DNA of 64,000 bases from Methylophaga pinxianii (GCF_020447225.1 NZ_JAJAEO010000179.1:16828-80827); one strand, 5' to 3'. Numbered from the stretch's first letter, positions 37,775-46,706 are shown. Numbers and translations are program-made. The notes: generated from the sequence alone by a model not told the origin.

Positions 37775-38782
37775 TTGATAAACAGCGCGAACATGTCACA
37801 TCCGATTGTTAAGGATGAGTATTTTCAGCAATGGCAGGAATTGCTTGATCTGTTTGCTGAATTTATGGAAGTGCCTGCCGTCTTGCTGACAAATGTTGAT
37901 GACATGAATCAACTTTTTGTGATGATTAAAAACCGCTCTGCGGCTAATCCATATCAAATTAATAAAAAATTTAAACTTCCAGGTTCAGACCGCTACTGTG
38001 AACATGTTATATGTCAGCAACAGACGCTGTTTGTTGCCAATGCTAATGAAACCCCGGAATGGAAAGATAAATACGACGCACAACTGGGGATGATCAATTA
38101 TTTAGGTGTTCCCGTTACTTGGCCCAATGGTGATGCCTTTGGCACATTATGTGTATTGGATACCAAAACACATTATTACTCCGAATTACAACTCAAAATG
38201 ATGGTGCAATTACGCAATATCTTTGAAGCACATCTGGATATTCTGGAAAAAAATCTTGAATTAGAAGACGTGGCGAAAACTCTGGAATATCTAGCGAATA
38301 CAGATGATTTAACCGGGATCTGGAATCGCCGAGCGTTTATTGCACAAGCCGAAACAGAACTGCAACGCACTTCTCGTTACAATCGAACCTTATGTCTACC
38401 CATGTTCGATATCGATAATTTTAAACGAATTAACGATCTGCATGGCCATAACACTGGGGATGAGGCCATTAAGCTGTTCACAGAATGCATCATGAGTTCA
38501 AAACGTTCGTATGATATTTTTGGACGCATTGGTGGTGAAGAATTCGCCATGATATTACCAGAAACCGATATAGCTTCCGCTTTGACGCTTGCCGAACGCA
38601 TGCGCGAATGTGTTGAAAACTTAACCTTGCCCCTTGTCAGTGGTCAGCAAGTCACCTTTACCGTCAGCATTGGCCTCACCGAATATCGTGAACAGGATGA
38701 CGGTATCTTTGCTCTACTCAGCCGTGCAGACCGTAAGCTTTATGAAGCAAAACACAAAGGCAAAAACTGTGTAATTGCCTGA
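37775..38782 (+). CDS. GAF-GGDEF diguanylate cyclase
   Basis: A 335-residue cytoplasmic enzyme that probably makes c-di-GMP. An N-terminal GAF domain (about 25-165) has PAVLLTNVDD and YLGVPVTWPNGDAFGTLCVLD. The C-terminal GGDEF domain (about 170-335) carries the active GGEEF signature. An RxxD product-inhibition site (RSYD) lies five residues ahead of it. I kept the TTG start at 37775 because AAGGA lies 8 bases upstream, whereas the first ATG (37793) has no ribosome site. It stands alone. Confidence 0.9.
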   Translation: MINSANMSHPIVKDEYFQQWQELLDLFAEFMEVPAVLLTNVDDMNQLFVMIKNRSAANPYQINKKFKLPGSDRYCEHVICQQQTLFVANANETPEWKDKYDAQLGMINYLGVPVTWPNGDAFGTLCVLDTKTHYYSELQLKMMVQLRNIFEAHLDILEKNLELEDVAKTLEYLANTDDLTGIWNRRAFIAQAETELQRTSRYNRTLCLPMFDIDNFKRINDLHGHNTGDEAIKLFTECIMSSKRSYDIFGRIGGEEFAMILPETDIASALTLAERMRECVENLTLPLVSGQQVTFTVSIGLTEYREQDDGIFALLSRADRKLYEAKHKGKNCVIA

Positions 38783-38894
38783 GCATCCAGACACATTCCG
38801 TCCACGCTATACTGGGTTGGATTATCCTAGGTTAAGACTTAATTAAGCTTCAAATCGTTATACTGCTTTACATTTTTAACCGCAGGAGCGACGT

Positions 38895-39923
38895 ATGGCC
38901 ACGGCCAAAAACCGACTGCAAGCATTAGATGCTTTACGAGGTATCGCAGCTTTAGGTGTAGTACTTTTCCATTATTTACCTTATTACAATGAACTTTATG
39001 GCCACGCTTTCAACTCTCCCAATGTGCTTGAATTTGGTCGATATGGGGTACATCTTTTTTTTATGCTGAGTGGGTTTGTCATTTTTATGACATTGGAAAG
39101 AACTGAAAACGCCGCATGGTTTGGTCTTGCCCGGGCTTTCCGGCTCTTACCAGCCTTATGGGTAAGCATTGTGATAACCTTTCTTTCCGTCCATGCACTT
39201 GGCCCGGATGATCGTACTGTCCCATTCACCACCGCCTTAATGAACTTCACTCTGTTACATAGTTACCTTGACCATGCACACGTAGATGGAGCTTATTGGA
39301 GTCTGGTGATTGAAATGACGTTTTATGTGTGGATGGCCTTGTTGTTCTATACCTTAAAAAACTGGCAGCAATTACGCATCGTATTATTCAGCTGGATCAT
39401 GCTGAGTTACTTTGCCGTAATTAATCTGGAAAATTTATCGCCAACTGCGGCTTTTATTGCTAATGAATTATTGTTTACCAGTTATGCTCCGCTGTTTATC
39501 AGTGGCATAGTGTTATACCGCTGGTATAAATCCGGTAGCCTGACAACAAGTGAAGTATTTTTTCTGGCCTTATCCATGAGCCATGCCCTTATTGCTTATC
39601 CGGCACCTTTTAATGTGTTTGTACTAGGGTGTTATGCTTTATTTGTCATGGCAATAAGCGGTTATCTGAACTTTATTGTTAATCCAGCCACCCTGTGGCT
39701 TGGCAGTCTCTCCTACTCACTTTATCTGGTTCATCAAAATATCGGCTACGGTATTATTGATCACAGCTATGCAATTGGACTGTCAGGGCTTAGCGGAGTC
39801 ATCATCGCACTGTGTGTTTCTTTAATTCTGGCAACCGTTATTCATTACTACATAGAAAAACCGGCATTAAAATGGTTTCGGCAGCGTCGCCAGAAAGTTG
39901 CACCGGTACCCGCCATGAATTAA
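38895..39923 (+). CDS. Acyltransferase 3 family membrane protein
   Basis: A 342-residue inner-membrane O-acyltransferase (OafA/NodX type) with about ten helices. The N-terminal signature RLQALDALRGIAALGVVLFHY and the RYGVHLFFMLSGFVIFMTLERT segment are characteristic. AGGAG precedes ATG 38895. It probably acetylates a surface sugar. No polysaccharide genes are adjacent, so the substrate is unknown. Confidence 0.88.
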   Translation: MATAKNRLQALDALRGIAALGVVLFHYLPYYNELYGHAFNSPNVLEFGRYGVHLFFMLSGFVIFMTLERTENAAWFGLARAFRLLPALWVSIVITFLSVHALGPDDRTVPFTTALMNFTLLHSYLDHAHVDGAYWSLVIEMTFYVWMALLFYTLKNWQQLRIVLFSWIMLSYFAVINLENLSPTAAFIANELLFTSYAPLFISGIVLYRWYKSGSLTTSEVFFLALSMSHALIAYPAPFNVFVLGCYALFVMAISGYLNFIVNPATLWLGSLSYSLYLVHQNIGYGIIDHSYAIGLSGLSGVIIALCVSLILATVIHYYIEKPALKWFRQRRQKVAPVPAMN

Positions 39924-39998
39924 TTAATGCCACTTTTCCGTTTAAAGTAGCGATTTGACTTATATGGAGCGTTATTTTCATTAATTCGTAAATATGTT

Positions 39999-40027
39999 TT
40001 GACCTTTGCAAATAATCTCTATATAGT
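39999..40027 (+). promoter_or_regulatory. Probable sigma70 promoter of the cold-shock gene
   Basis: TTGACC at 39999-40004 and TATAGT at 40022-40027 are 17 bases apart. Transcription would start near 40034, giving a leader of about 155 bases before the cold-shock gene, similar in length to the structured leader of E. coli cspA. No other gene lies in 39924-40188. Confidence 0.6.
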
Positions 40028-40188
40028 CGATTGTGCTTGCAAGTACGACAGATATTTGTTTTCAAGTTCGATGTTTCCGCTTTAATGTTAGATCCAAAGA
40101 GTACTCGTCCTGTTTTCAAAATACCCGCTCCACTTACAGCATACCCGCCCATATTGGGCATTTTAGATTTACAAAAATAGGATGATTT

Positions 40189-40392
40189 ATGTCTTCAACT
40201 GGAACAGTTAAATGGTTTAACGAAGCTAAAGGCTTTGGTTTTATCGAACAAGAAAACGGCCCTGACGTTTTCGCACATTTCCGTCAAATCCAAGGTGACG
40301 GTTTCAAAACATTGACTGAAGGCCAACGTGTAACATTTGATGTTACTCAAGGTCAAAAAGGTCCACAAGCTGAAAACATCGTTCCTGCATAA
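40189..40392 (+). CDS. CspA-family cold-shock protein
   Basis: A 67-residue single-stranded nucleic-acid-binding protein. RNP1-like KGFGFI and RNP2-like VFAHF are both intact, with the N-terminal [11 protein letters not shown] and C-terminal PQAENIVPA typical of CspA. AGGA precedes ATG 40189. The long leader upstream and the terminator downstream show a single-gene unit. Which csp paralogue it is cannot be told. Confidence 0.96.
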   Translation: MSSTGTVKWFNEAKGFGFIEQENGPDVFAHFRQIQGDGFKTLTEGQRVTFDVTQGQKGPQAENIVPA

Positions 40393-40432
40393 TTGCTACG
40401 ATAACAGTTTGTTTTCACCTTCGGGTGAATCG

Positions 40433-40462
40433 AAAAGCCCCGTTCTTCGGGGCTTTTTTTTG
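40433..40462 (+). terminator. Strong rho-independent terminator after the cold-shock gene
   Basis: A perfect 10-bp stem (AAAAGCCCCG at 40433-40442 with CGGGGCTTTT at 40448-40457), 5-base loop and long T-run. Confidence 0.95.
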
Positions 40463-40583
40463 GTCCTGATTACTCCTTTTAAAAAAATATCCATTTAATA
40501 CTCACATCTCAATTAGAGCGTTTTTCTACTACTCTTAAAAATTTCATTTGCGTTAATGTATCCTTCTTGCTTGCCCATAACCT

Positions 40584-40598
40584 ATATGCTCAGCATAT
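40584..40598. repeat. Perfect 15-base palindrome in a 320-base gene-free stretch
   Basis: ATATGCT-C-AGCATAT, seven perfect pairs around one base. It lies in 40463-40781, which has no convincing gene and must contain the mscS promoter. It could be an operator, but there is no second copy. Confidence 0.3.
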
Positions 40599-40781
40599 TA
40601 TCCACCTGTCTGGAGGGTGTGTTGTTTTGGGATCTCTAGCTCGACAATTTATATTGAGAGTGAAGGTCAGACCGATGTCTTCTTATATTCTGAATGAACA
40701 CAAATTATCAAGCCTGAGTAGAAATAGTTGATAGTGTTGTGATGCTCGCTTACATTGGCACTCTTTAATGAAACCTTCGGT

Positions 40782-42104
40782 ATGAAAATGGATATCCAGC
40801 AAATTGAAACCCTCTTCTTTCAATCACTGAACATTGCCATGGATTGGGCGAGCAGCCCCAAGTTTTATTCTCAAATTGGCCTGATTGTTTTAGCTGGATT
40901 ATTAGCTTATTCAATCGCCAGCTTTTTGAAAAATCGTTCGCCATTATTACGGCAAATTCCGGTCAGTGGTCCGCTACTCAAATTCCGTAATAGCATCTAT
41001 CGTAGCCGAGACCTCATTTTTCCATTAATGATCATTCTGGCATTTTCCATAGCTGCTGATATCAGCCATTTATGGATCGGTCAAAGCTGGTTAATTCAAG
41101 TCTGCATGAGTTGGGCGGTGATCTTCATGCTGTATAAGCTGATAGATCGCATTATCCATAAAACATTATTCAAAAAACTCGCTTTATGGGTGATTTTGCC
41201 CATCGCTATTTTGCAACTATTCGGTTGGCTGGATGCGGTTATCGCTTATCTTGAATCCATGTCATTCCAGGTAGGCAATATCAGTGTTTCTGCCTATGGA
41301 ATTATCAGAGTACTGATATTCGGCTCGATTTTATTCTGGTTAGGGCGTATTTCCAGCAATGCTGGACAACAAATTATTCGCAGTCAGGAAGATTTGGATA
41401 TTGGTACTCGAGAAGTATTTGCCAAACTATTCCAGATCGCGCTGTTTTTTATTGTGTTCATTCTGCTATTGCAGATCATGGGGATTAACCTTACCGCTCT
41501 CGCTGTATTTGGTGGTGCACTGGGTGTGGGTTTGGGGTTTGGGTTGCAGTCAATCGCCTCAAACTTTATCTCCGGCATCATCCTGTTGCTTGAACGCTCA
41601 TTAAGCGTGGGTGATTACATTGAGATGGAGGATGGGCGAAAAGGAATTATCCGCGAGCTAAATATGCGCTCGACCACATTGGAAACCTTTGATGGCAAAG
41701 ATATCATGGTGCCCAATGAACAATTCATCACCACCAGCTTTACCAACTGGACCCACAAAAACCTCAAACAACGTTATTCGCTGGAGTTTCAGGTCGCTTA
41801 TAAAACAGATCTGCATTTCCTGTTTGATTTACTACGTCAAGTGGTTGCCAGTCATCCCAGCGTGATCAGTGGTGATGATGTACCAATTGAAGAACGCCCT
41901 GATGCTGAAATTGCTGGTTTTGGTGATTCCGGTGTTGATATCCTGATTGAGTTCTGGATGGAAGGCATTGATGATGGAGTAAATCGCGTCGGTGCAGACC
42001 TGCTGCTAATGATTTGGGATGCCTTAAAACAACATGAGATTGAAATTCCATTCCCACAACGCGAAGTCAAAATACTGAATGCCAACGGTGAGGCCATTCG
42101 TTGA
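40782..42104 (+). CDS. Mechanosensitive ion channel, MscS family
   Basis: A 440-residue inner-membrane channel that opens under membrane tension. It has about five transmembrane helices. The pore-lining helix is Gly/Ala-rich (LAVFGGALGVGLGFGLQSIASNFISGIIL), followed by the MscS beta-domain (LSVGDYIEMEDGRKGIIRELNMRSTTLETFDGKDIMVPNEQF) and the C-terminal alpha/beta domain. Longer than MscS itself (286), with extra N-terminal helices. I chose ATG 40782; a TTG at 40755 is possible and neither has a strong ribosome site. Confidence 0.88.
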   Translation: MKMDIQQIETLFFQSLNIAMDWASSPKFYSQIGLIVLAGLLAYSIASFLKNRSPLLRQIPVSGPLLKFRNSIYRSRDLIFPLMIILAFSIAADISHLWIGQSWLIQVCMSWAVIFMLYKLIDRIIHKTLFKKLALWVILPIAILQLFGWLDAVIAYLESMSFQVGNISVSAYGIIRVLIFGSILFWLGRISSNAGQQIIRSQEDLDIGTREVFAKLFQIALFFIVFILLLQIMGINLTALAVFGGALGVGLGFGLQSIASNFISGIILLLERSLSVGDYIEMEDGRKGIIRELNMRSTTLETFDGKDIMVPNEQFITTSFTNWTHKNLKQRYSLEFQVAYKTDLHFLFDLLRQVVASHPSVISGDDVPIEERPDAEIAGFGDSGVDILIEFWMEGIDDGVNRVGADLLLMIWDALKQHEIEIPFPQREVKILNANGEAIR

Positions 42105-42218
42105 TTCAGGAAAATCCTGAGTGGCATCAAGCTGAATGCTGAGGGATTAAGTTTGTTGTCGGCGTATGATTTGAACCGTAGCAAAAATTTATTGCTTAAC
42201 AAATTTGGAGAAATCGAC

Positions 42219-42290
42219 ATGTGGACTAAACCAGAATATTCAGATATGCGTTTCGGCTTTGAAGTAACAATGTACATCTGCAATCGTTAA
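42219..42290 (+). CDS. pqqA: PQQ precursor peptide PqqA
   Basis: A 23-residue peptide, [19 protein letters not shown] followed by ICNR. It has the invariant Glu15 and Tyr19 that are cross-linked by PqqE to make pyrroloquinoline quinone, the cofactor of methanol dehydrogenase and other quinoprotein dehydrogenases. GGAG lies 9 bases before the ATG and a strong terminator follows 23 bases after the stop, so it is its own transcription unit. No pqqBCDE gene is adjacent, which is unusual. The frame is too short for routine length cut-offs. Residue C21 (usually S, A or Y) is an oddity outside the cross-linked pair. Confidence 0.95.
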   Translation: MWTKPEYSDMRFGFEVTMYICNR

Positions 42291-42312
42291 TTTGCAGCAA
42301 AGCGAAAATCAC

Positions 42313-42346
42313 AAAAAAGCCCCGATACTTTCGGGGCTTTTTTTTG
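42313..42346 (+). terminator. Strong rho-independent terminator after pqqA
   Basis: A 13-bp stem (42313-42325 with 42331-42343) with a 5-base loop and a T-run. It separates pqqA from the tetR-type gene. Confidence 0.95.
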
Positions 42347-42391
42347 TCTGTTATGAACACCGCAAATAACGCAGGAAGAGGGAGATAAGCC

Positions 42392-42967
42392 ATGCGCCAG
42401 CATACTGATTTATCTCATCAGATCGTCGACAGGGCTGTTACTCTGGCGTCTCATAGTTCATGGGAAACTCTGCGCTTACAGGACATTGCTGCGGATCTGC
42501 ACATTTCCTTAATCGACATTTATCACTATTTTGCAGAAAAAGAAGCTATCAGTGATGCCTGGTTTGATCGGGCAGACCAGCATATGTTAAACGCCATGCA
42601 GTCAGAAGAATTTTTAATGTTTCATAATCGGGATAAATTTCAGCACCTGATGTTGGCATGGCTGGAATCACTTGCCGCCAACCGGAAAGTCACTCGTCAG
42701 ATGATATTAAGCAAACTGGAACCCGGCCATTTGCATATTCAAATACCGGCATTGCTACGAATCAGTCGAACCGTTCAGTGGCTACGTGAAGCCGCATATC
42801 AAAATTCAACACTGCCATATAGAGCATTTGATGAGGCCGTTGTCACCGGCATCTATTTAGTTACTTTTTGCTGTTGGCTAACAGATGACAGCTCACGATA
42901 TCAACGGACAAAACGTTGTCTTGAAAAACAATTAAGACTGGCAAGCATATTGGGATTTATCAAATAA
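42392..42967 (+). CDS. TetR-family transcriptional regulator
   Basis: A 191-residue repressor-type protein. The N-terminal helix-turn-helix is visible: IVDRAVTLASHSSWETLRLQDIAADLHISLIDIYHYFAEKEAISDAWFD (about 11-58), the standard TetR pattern. The C-terminal part is a helical ligand domain similar to the COQ9/YbjK-like group. GGGAG precedes ATG 42392. It follows the pqqA terminator on the same strand. The regulated gene is unknown; the adjacent leftward membrane protein is convergent, not a divergent target. Confidence 0.85.
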   Translation: MRQHTDLSHQIVDRAVTLASHSSWETLRLQDIAADLHISLIDIYHYFAEKEAISDAWFDRADQHMLNAMQSEEFLMFHNRDKFQHLMLAWLESLAANRKVTRQMILSKLEPGHLHIQIPALLRISRTVQWLREAAYQNSTLPYRAFDEAVVTGIYLVTFCCWLTDDSSRYQRTKRCLEKQLRLASILGFIK

Positions 42968-42973
42968 CACTTT

Positions 42974-43771
42974 CTATTGTCTGGTAATTTTGCCTATCAA
43001 ACGCCAGGCAACAAATAAGAAGCCAATCGGCAAGATCAGCATAATCAACACAAATTCAGCCAGTAAATAAATCGCTGCATTAATACCCTGCTCGGCTTTT
43101 TGTTGGATAGTCTGTAAACGGGTTTTGATATCCAGATTCTCTTTTAAACCCTGATACCAGCGACTTTGAGATTCATCACCATTAGGTTGAATTGCAGCCA
43201 CTTCTTGCTGTGTGGCCTGCAAGACCGTAATAGCCTCTTGTCTGTCATGGTCCAACCAGAGTTGTAATTGATTTGATGCGAGAATGGTGACAGGAATGGC
43301 CAATCGTAACAGCGTGAGTATTAACACCATATTGAAGAGCCTTGACGACCAGCGATCAGGGAGTTTTTGCCATAACATTAACAGCAACACAATAACGGCA
43401 AAACCCGCCAATCCCCAGCGAACTAAAGCAATATCGCCCATCGATAACAAGATTTTCTGAATACCGAGTGAGGCTGAAGCCATTAACAGCACACCGGAAA
43501 ATTGTTCAATCAAATCATTCAATGGATCTAAAATCTGACCCGGTGTTAAGGTTAATCCGACCCCCATTGGCTCGATAGATAATTCAGTTCCCTGTGCCAC
43601 TGAAATAACGGCATTTAATCCCCTGGCTAATGCATACACCGTCAGGGTAACCTTCAACATCTGGCTTAATTGCGTTCCCGCACTGGATTCGAAAGGGAGT
43701 AATGCTAACCCCACACTAACCAGCAACAACACAACAGCAGCAACCTGACTGCGATGATAATTCATTTTCAA
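42974..43771 (-). CDS. Inner-membrane protein, hypothetical (265 aa)
   Basis: A multi-spanning protein with helices at about 8-26, 33-60, 88-107, 116-134, 143-166 and 234-258. A coiled segment of about 60 residues (DRQEAITVLQATQQEVAAIQ to QKAEQGINA) lies between the last two. The start may be TTG 43771 (GGAGGG 6 bases upstream) or ATG 43765. I do not recognise a named family, though its layout looks conserved. Convergent with the TetR gene. Confidence 0.7.
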   Translation of the reverse strand: MKMNYHRSQVAAVVLLLVSVGLALLPFESSAGTQLSQMLKVTLTVYALARGLNAVISVAQGTELSIEPMGVGLTLTPGQILDPLNDLIEQFSGVLLMASASLGIQKILLSMGDIALVRWGLAGFAVIVLLLMLWQKLPDRWSSRLFNMVLILTLLRLAIPVTILASNQLQLWLDHDRQEAITVLQATQQEVAAIQPNGDESQSRWYQGLKENLDIKTRLQTIQQKAEQGINAAIYLLAEFVLIMLILPIGFLFVAWRLIGKITRQ

Positions 43772-43860
43772 GCTTTACCCTCCGTCAGGACATTATTCTT
43801 AAAAACCTATGGTATCGATTGAGAAAATGAGCACTTATTGGTGGCCAACAAGTTAAATTG

Positions 43861-44172
43861 TTAATCATAAGGCTCATAATCTTTATCAGATTTGTCATCC
43901 CGCACCGCAGGATGCTTGGAATCATGAATGCCAAGAAGATAGAAGACCAGCAAGATCAAATAAAAAAATAACAATCCATCTTCAGATACGATGCTGAATA
44001 GTGCCCAGACAGGCACAATATAAAACACCAGATTCAGTAATATCGTCAGTGCTTTTCCTAAACGGCGTTTACCGAGATCATATAAATATCCGGTAAATAA
44101 GCCTGTCATATACCCCCCGACAATCGCCAGAATAAGCAGTAAAATCACACCAATCGTTGAAAACTTATCCAT
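43861..44172 (-). CDS. Small inner-membrane protein, hypothetical (103 aa)
   Basis: It has three or four hydrophobic segments (ILLLILAIVGGYMTGLFTG; LTILLNLVFYIVPVWALFSIV; LFFYLILLVFYLLGI) and a charged C-terminal tail (HDSKHPAVRDDKSDKDYEPYD). GAGGAGAATC before ATG 44172 is a strong ribosome site. It may be in one transcript with the next membrane protein gene (89 bases downstream). No family recognised. Confidence 0.7.
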   Translation of the reverse strand: MDKFSTIGVILLLILAIVGGYMTGLFTGYLYDLGKRRLGKALTILLNLVFYIVPVWALFSIVSEDGLLFFYLILLVFYLLGIHDSKHPAVRDDKSDKDYEPYD

Positions 44173-44321
44173 GATTCTCCTCGTCTGGTTAGGTCGATTA
44201 AAGATAATGAACGGTTATGGCTGTTTTGTCATGGCATTAACACAAGTCGTCATTAAGGGTTGGTATTTCATATTAAAAACAGGCATATTGGTCGCATACA
44301 AAAAGGTATCGGGATTAGCCA

Positions 44322-44687
44322 ATGAGACAACAGATTTTGCTATTCAGTCTGCTCACATTATTGGGATGTAGTGAACAAACCGACAAAGTTGAGCAAGATT
44401 CAATCGATCCCATTTTACAGTTAACCCAATGGTGTTTTGAAAACTGGAAAGAACAGCAGTGGACCATGGGAGAGACGAATCTGCCAGCAATAGAGAACCT
44501 GGCTTTTAGCGAAGGCATTCGTAAAATCTGTCGGGCTCGCGCTGAACTCTATGCCGAAGGTTATGATATTTATCCGTTTATCACCGATACTATGCAACGA
44601 GAAGTGTATGCCTTGGTATTTTCGGCAAATGTTGAAGACATCAAATCACATCTGAAACAGCACTTACCCAAGCTACAGCGTATTTAA
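44322..44687 (+). CDS. Small lipoprotein, hypothetical (121 aa)
   Basis: A lipoprotein signal with lipobox LLGC (MRQQILLFSLLTLLGCSEQ), then about 105 residues with three Cys, rich in aromatic and acidic residues (QWCFENWKEQQW, RKICRARAELYAEGYDIYPF). It converges on the zinc-island ABC permease gene; the stops abut with no gap. Function unknown; a link to the island is only positional. Confidence 0.65.
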   Translation: MRQQILLFSLLTLLGCSEQTDKVEQDSIDPILQLTQWCFENWKEQQWTMGETNLPAIENLAFSEGIRKICRARAELYAEGYDIYPFITDTMQREVYALVFSANVEDIKSHLKQHLPKLQRI

Positions 44688-45926
44688 TTATAAGTTTAGC
44701 TGTTGATGCAATCCCTGCCGATAGGCAGCAATTGCTGGAATCAACGCCACAACAAAACTGGCTAGCAATACAATAGGTAACATAAACATAAATTCATTTA
44801 AGATTGAGAGTCGGGTCAGCAGAACACCGTATTCCTGCAACAACCAATCTTTCAGGCCATACATACTTAATTGTAAGCTGATAAAGGCAGCGACGGCTGC
44901 GACAAAGCTAATCAGAAGTGCTTCAATTTGCAGTAAAGCAAACAAAAATCCCGGACGATATCCTAAAGCCCGCAGCACAGATAACTCATGGCGACGCTCA
45001 CGCATGGAAACCAACAACATATTCGCCATACCAATTAACGCCCCTAACAATACCAAAGAAGCAATCAGCAATAAGATCTGCTCCACACTGCTCAACATCG
45101 ACCATAATGACATTAATGTGGCACCGGGTAGTATGGCTTGCAGTGGTTCCTGTGGATATTCATTGATTTGCCGTTGCAGATTAAAGGTCTGAATCCTCGA
45201 GTTCAGCCCTAACATAAAGGCTGTAATAGCCTCTGGCTGTAAATTTTCAAGGTCTGGCTTCGCTGCTCCCGGAATTTTTACTCCACCCTGCCAGTTGGCA
45301 TGAATGGCTTCAATGCCTTGCAGACTGACATAGACAGATTGATCAACGGGTGTGCCTGTAGGCGCCAGAATACCAGTAATATTGAACGGTTTATCATCAT
45401 GTTGACTAAAGCTGGTGCTGGCAATCCCATGTGAAAGGATTACCGCATCCCCGACTTGATAACCCAGTTGTCTGGCAACCTCAGAACCTACCACTGCATC
45501 AAAAGCCGTACCGAACGTATTGCCATGCTGGAATTGCAACGACTGTTTATTGCCAAAACGAAAAAACTCAAAAAAGTCAGTGCTGGTACCAACCACCCGG
45601 TATCCTTGATGCGAATCACCTAAAGAAATTGGAATGGTCCAGGCTACAGCAGGCCGGGAAGCAATTTCCTGATAACTCTGCCAGGAAATATTATTGGTTG
45701 GTACGCCAATATGAAATACAGAATACAGTAATAGATTGACTTGACCGGTGCGTGCACCGACTATCAAATCTACCTCCGACACAGTTTTGGTAAAGCTATC
45801 CTTGGCCTGATAACGGATGGTTTCAACACTGAGTAACACAAAAATACTGACGGTCATCATCAGTACCGTCAACAGTACACTGACCCGTCTCGCCATTAAA
45901 CTTTTCCAGGCCAGTTTAAACAGCAT
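44688..45926 (-). CDS. FtsX/MacB-type ABC transporter permease, Zur-linked
   Basis: A 412-residue permease: N-terminal helix (about 17-37), a periplasmic domain of about 220 residues, and three C-terminal helices (about 275-300, 325-350, 370-400) with the FtsX-type MRERRHELSVLRALGYRPGFL segment. AGGAGAGCC precedes ATG 45926, and it overlaps the upstream ATPase gene by 11 bases. Similar permeases form part of the Zur-regulated zrg operon of Vibrio cholerae and the PA4063-PA4066 cluster of Pseudomonas. It is therefore likely to act in zinc acquisition, although the fold is that of mechanotransmission rather than import. Confidence 0.85.
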   Translation of the reverse strand: MLFKLAWKSLMARRVSVLLTVLMMTVSIFVLLSVETIRYQAKDSFTKTVSEVDLIVGARTGQVNLLLYSVFHIGVPTNNISWQSYQEIASRPAVAWTIPISLGDSHQGYRVVGTSTDFFEFFRFGNKQSLQFQHGNTFGTAFDAVVGSEVARQLGYQVGDAVILSHGIASTSFSQHDDKPFNITGILAPTGTPVDQSVYVSLQGIEAIHANWQGGVKIPGAAKPDLENLQPEAITAFMLGLNSRIQTFNLQRQINEYPQEPLQAILPGATLMSLWSMLSSVEQILLLIASLVLLGALIGMANMLLVSMRERRHELSVLRALGYRPGFLFALLQIEALLISFVAAVAAFISLQLSMYGLKDWLLQEYGVLLTRLSILNEFMFMLPIVLLASFVVALIPAIAAYRQGLHQQLNL

Positions 45927-46611
45927 AAGGCTCTCCTGCGATCACAAATGACTGAATATCGAGTTGGCTGGAAAAGTGCTGGGACAGACCTCGATCATGA
46001 CTGACAAAAACCAGCGTAGTTTGAGCTGCCTTTACCTGTGACAGTAATAAGTCAATAAAACTGTCACGCGCATCGCTGTCCAGGGCAGATGTAGGTTCAT
46101 CAACAATTAATAATGCTGGCTGATTAATCAGAGCACGAACAATTGCCACGCGTTGCTGTTGTCCAACACTCAATTGCGATGCCGGTCGTTCCAATAATCT
46201 GCCCTCCAGCTGCAACGCATCCATTAATTCCAGCGAGCGCTGCTGCAGTTGCTGTTTATCATGTTGCGAAAAGTGACTGGCTAATTTGATATTGTCCCCC
46301 ACCGATAAATAAGGGATCAGATTAAACCGCTGAAAGACCATGCCAATATGCTGTGCCCGGTAAGCATCACGCTTGCGATGGCTAAGTTGATTGAGAATAA
46401 CGCCGTCAAGCATGATTGTGCCCTGCTGAGGTAATAAAATTCCCGCCAGTAAATTTAACAGTGTCGATTTACCTGAGCCAGATGGGCCATAGACAAATAC
46501 CGTTTCGGCTTTTTCTACCTGCCAGTGAGCTATTTGCAGCAAGGCTTTGTCTGAGTCTGATTGATAGCGAAATTGACAATTATCAATTTGAATTGCGAGC
46601 TGGTTATTCAT
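45916..46611 (-). CDS. LolD/MacB-type ABC transporter ATPase, Zur-linked
   Basis: A 231-residue ATPase: Walker A GPSGSGKST, Q-loop MVFQRFNLIPYL, signature LSVGQQQRVAIVRAL (LSGGQ changed to LSVGQ), Walker B LLIVDEPTSALD and the switch FVSHDRG. It drives the overlapping permease. Its start lies 46 bases from a Zur-box-like palindrome shared with the divergent DUF3299 gene, so both should be derepressed when zinc is scarce. Confidence 0.88.
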   Translation of the reverse strand: MNNQLAIQIDNCQFRYQSDSDKALLQIAHWQVEKAETVFVYGPSGSGKSTLLNLLAGILLPQQGTIMLDGVILNQLSHRKRDAYRAQHIGMVFQRFNLIPYLSVGDNIKLASHFSQHDKQQLQQRSLELMDALQLEGRLLERPASQLSVGQQQRVAIVRALINQPALLIVDEPTSALDSDARDSFIDLLLSQVKAAQTTLVFVSHDRGLSQHFSSQLDIQSFVIAGEPYAV

Positions 46612-46656
46612 ACATTTACCGGATTGAATAATGGATTATTATGGTCAACAACATAA

Positions 46657-46673
46657 TTGTTATAACATAACAT
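46657..46673. promoter_or_regulatory. Zur box A (divergent)
   Basis: TTGTTAT-AAC-ATAACAT, a 7-3-7 inverted repeat with one mismatch, close to the known gammaproteobacterial Zur site core GTTATANTATAAC. It lies 46 bases from the ABC ATPase start and 34 bases from the DUF3299 start, so it can control both. Confidence 0.8.
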
Positions 46674-46706
46674 TTTCGCTCGAAATTTAATTTCCTCGGA
46701 GTCTTA

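Noticed and set aside
39838-40161. Minus-strand 107-residue frame over the cold-shock leader
   Set aside because: Overlaps the acyltransferase end and the leader; no ribosome site.
41852-42283. Minus-strand 143-residue frame over the mscS end and pqqA
   Set aside because: Antisense to two clear genes, with no start signal and unnatural composition; it is a shadow.
44171-44371. Plus-strand 66-residue hydrophobic frame before the lipoprotein
   Set aside because: Overlaps the lipoprotein start in another frame and has no good ribosome site; a leader peptide cannot be excluded.
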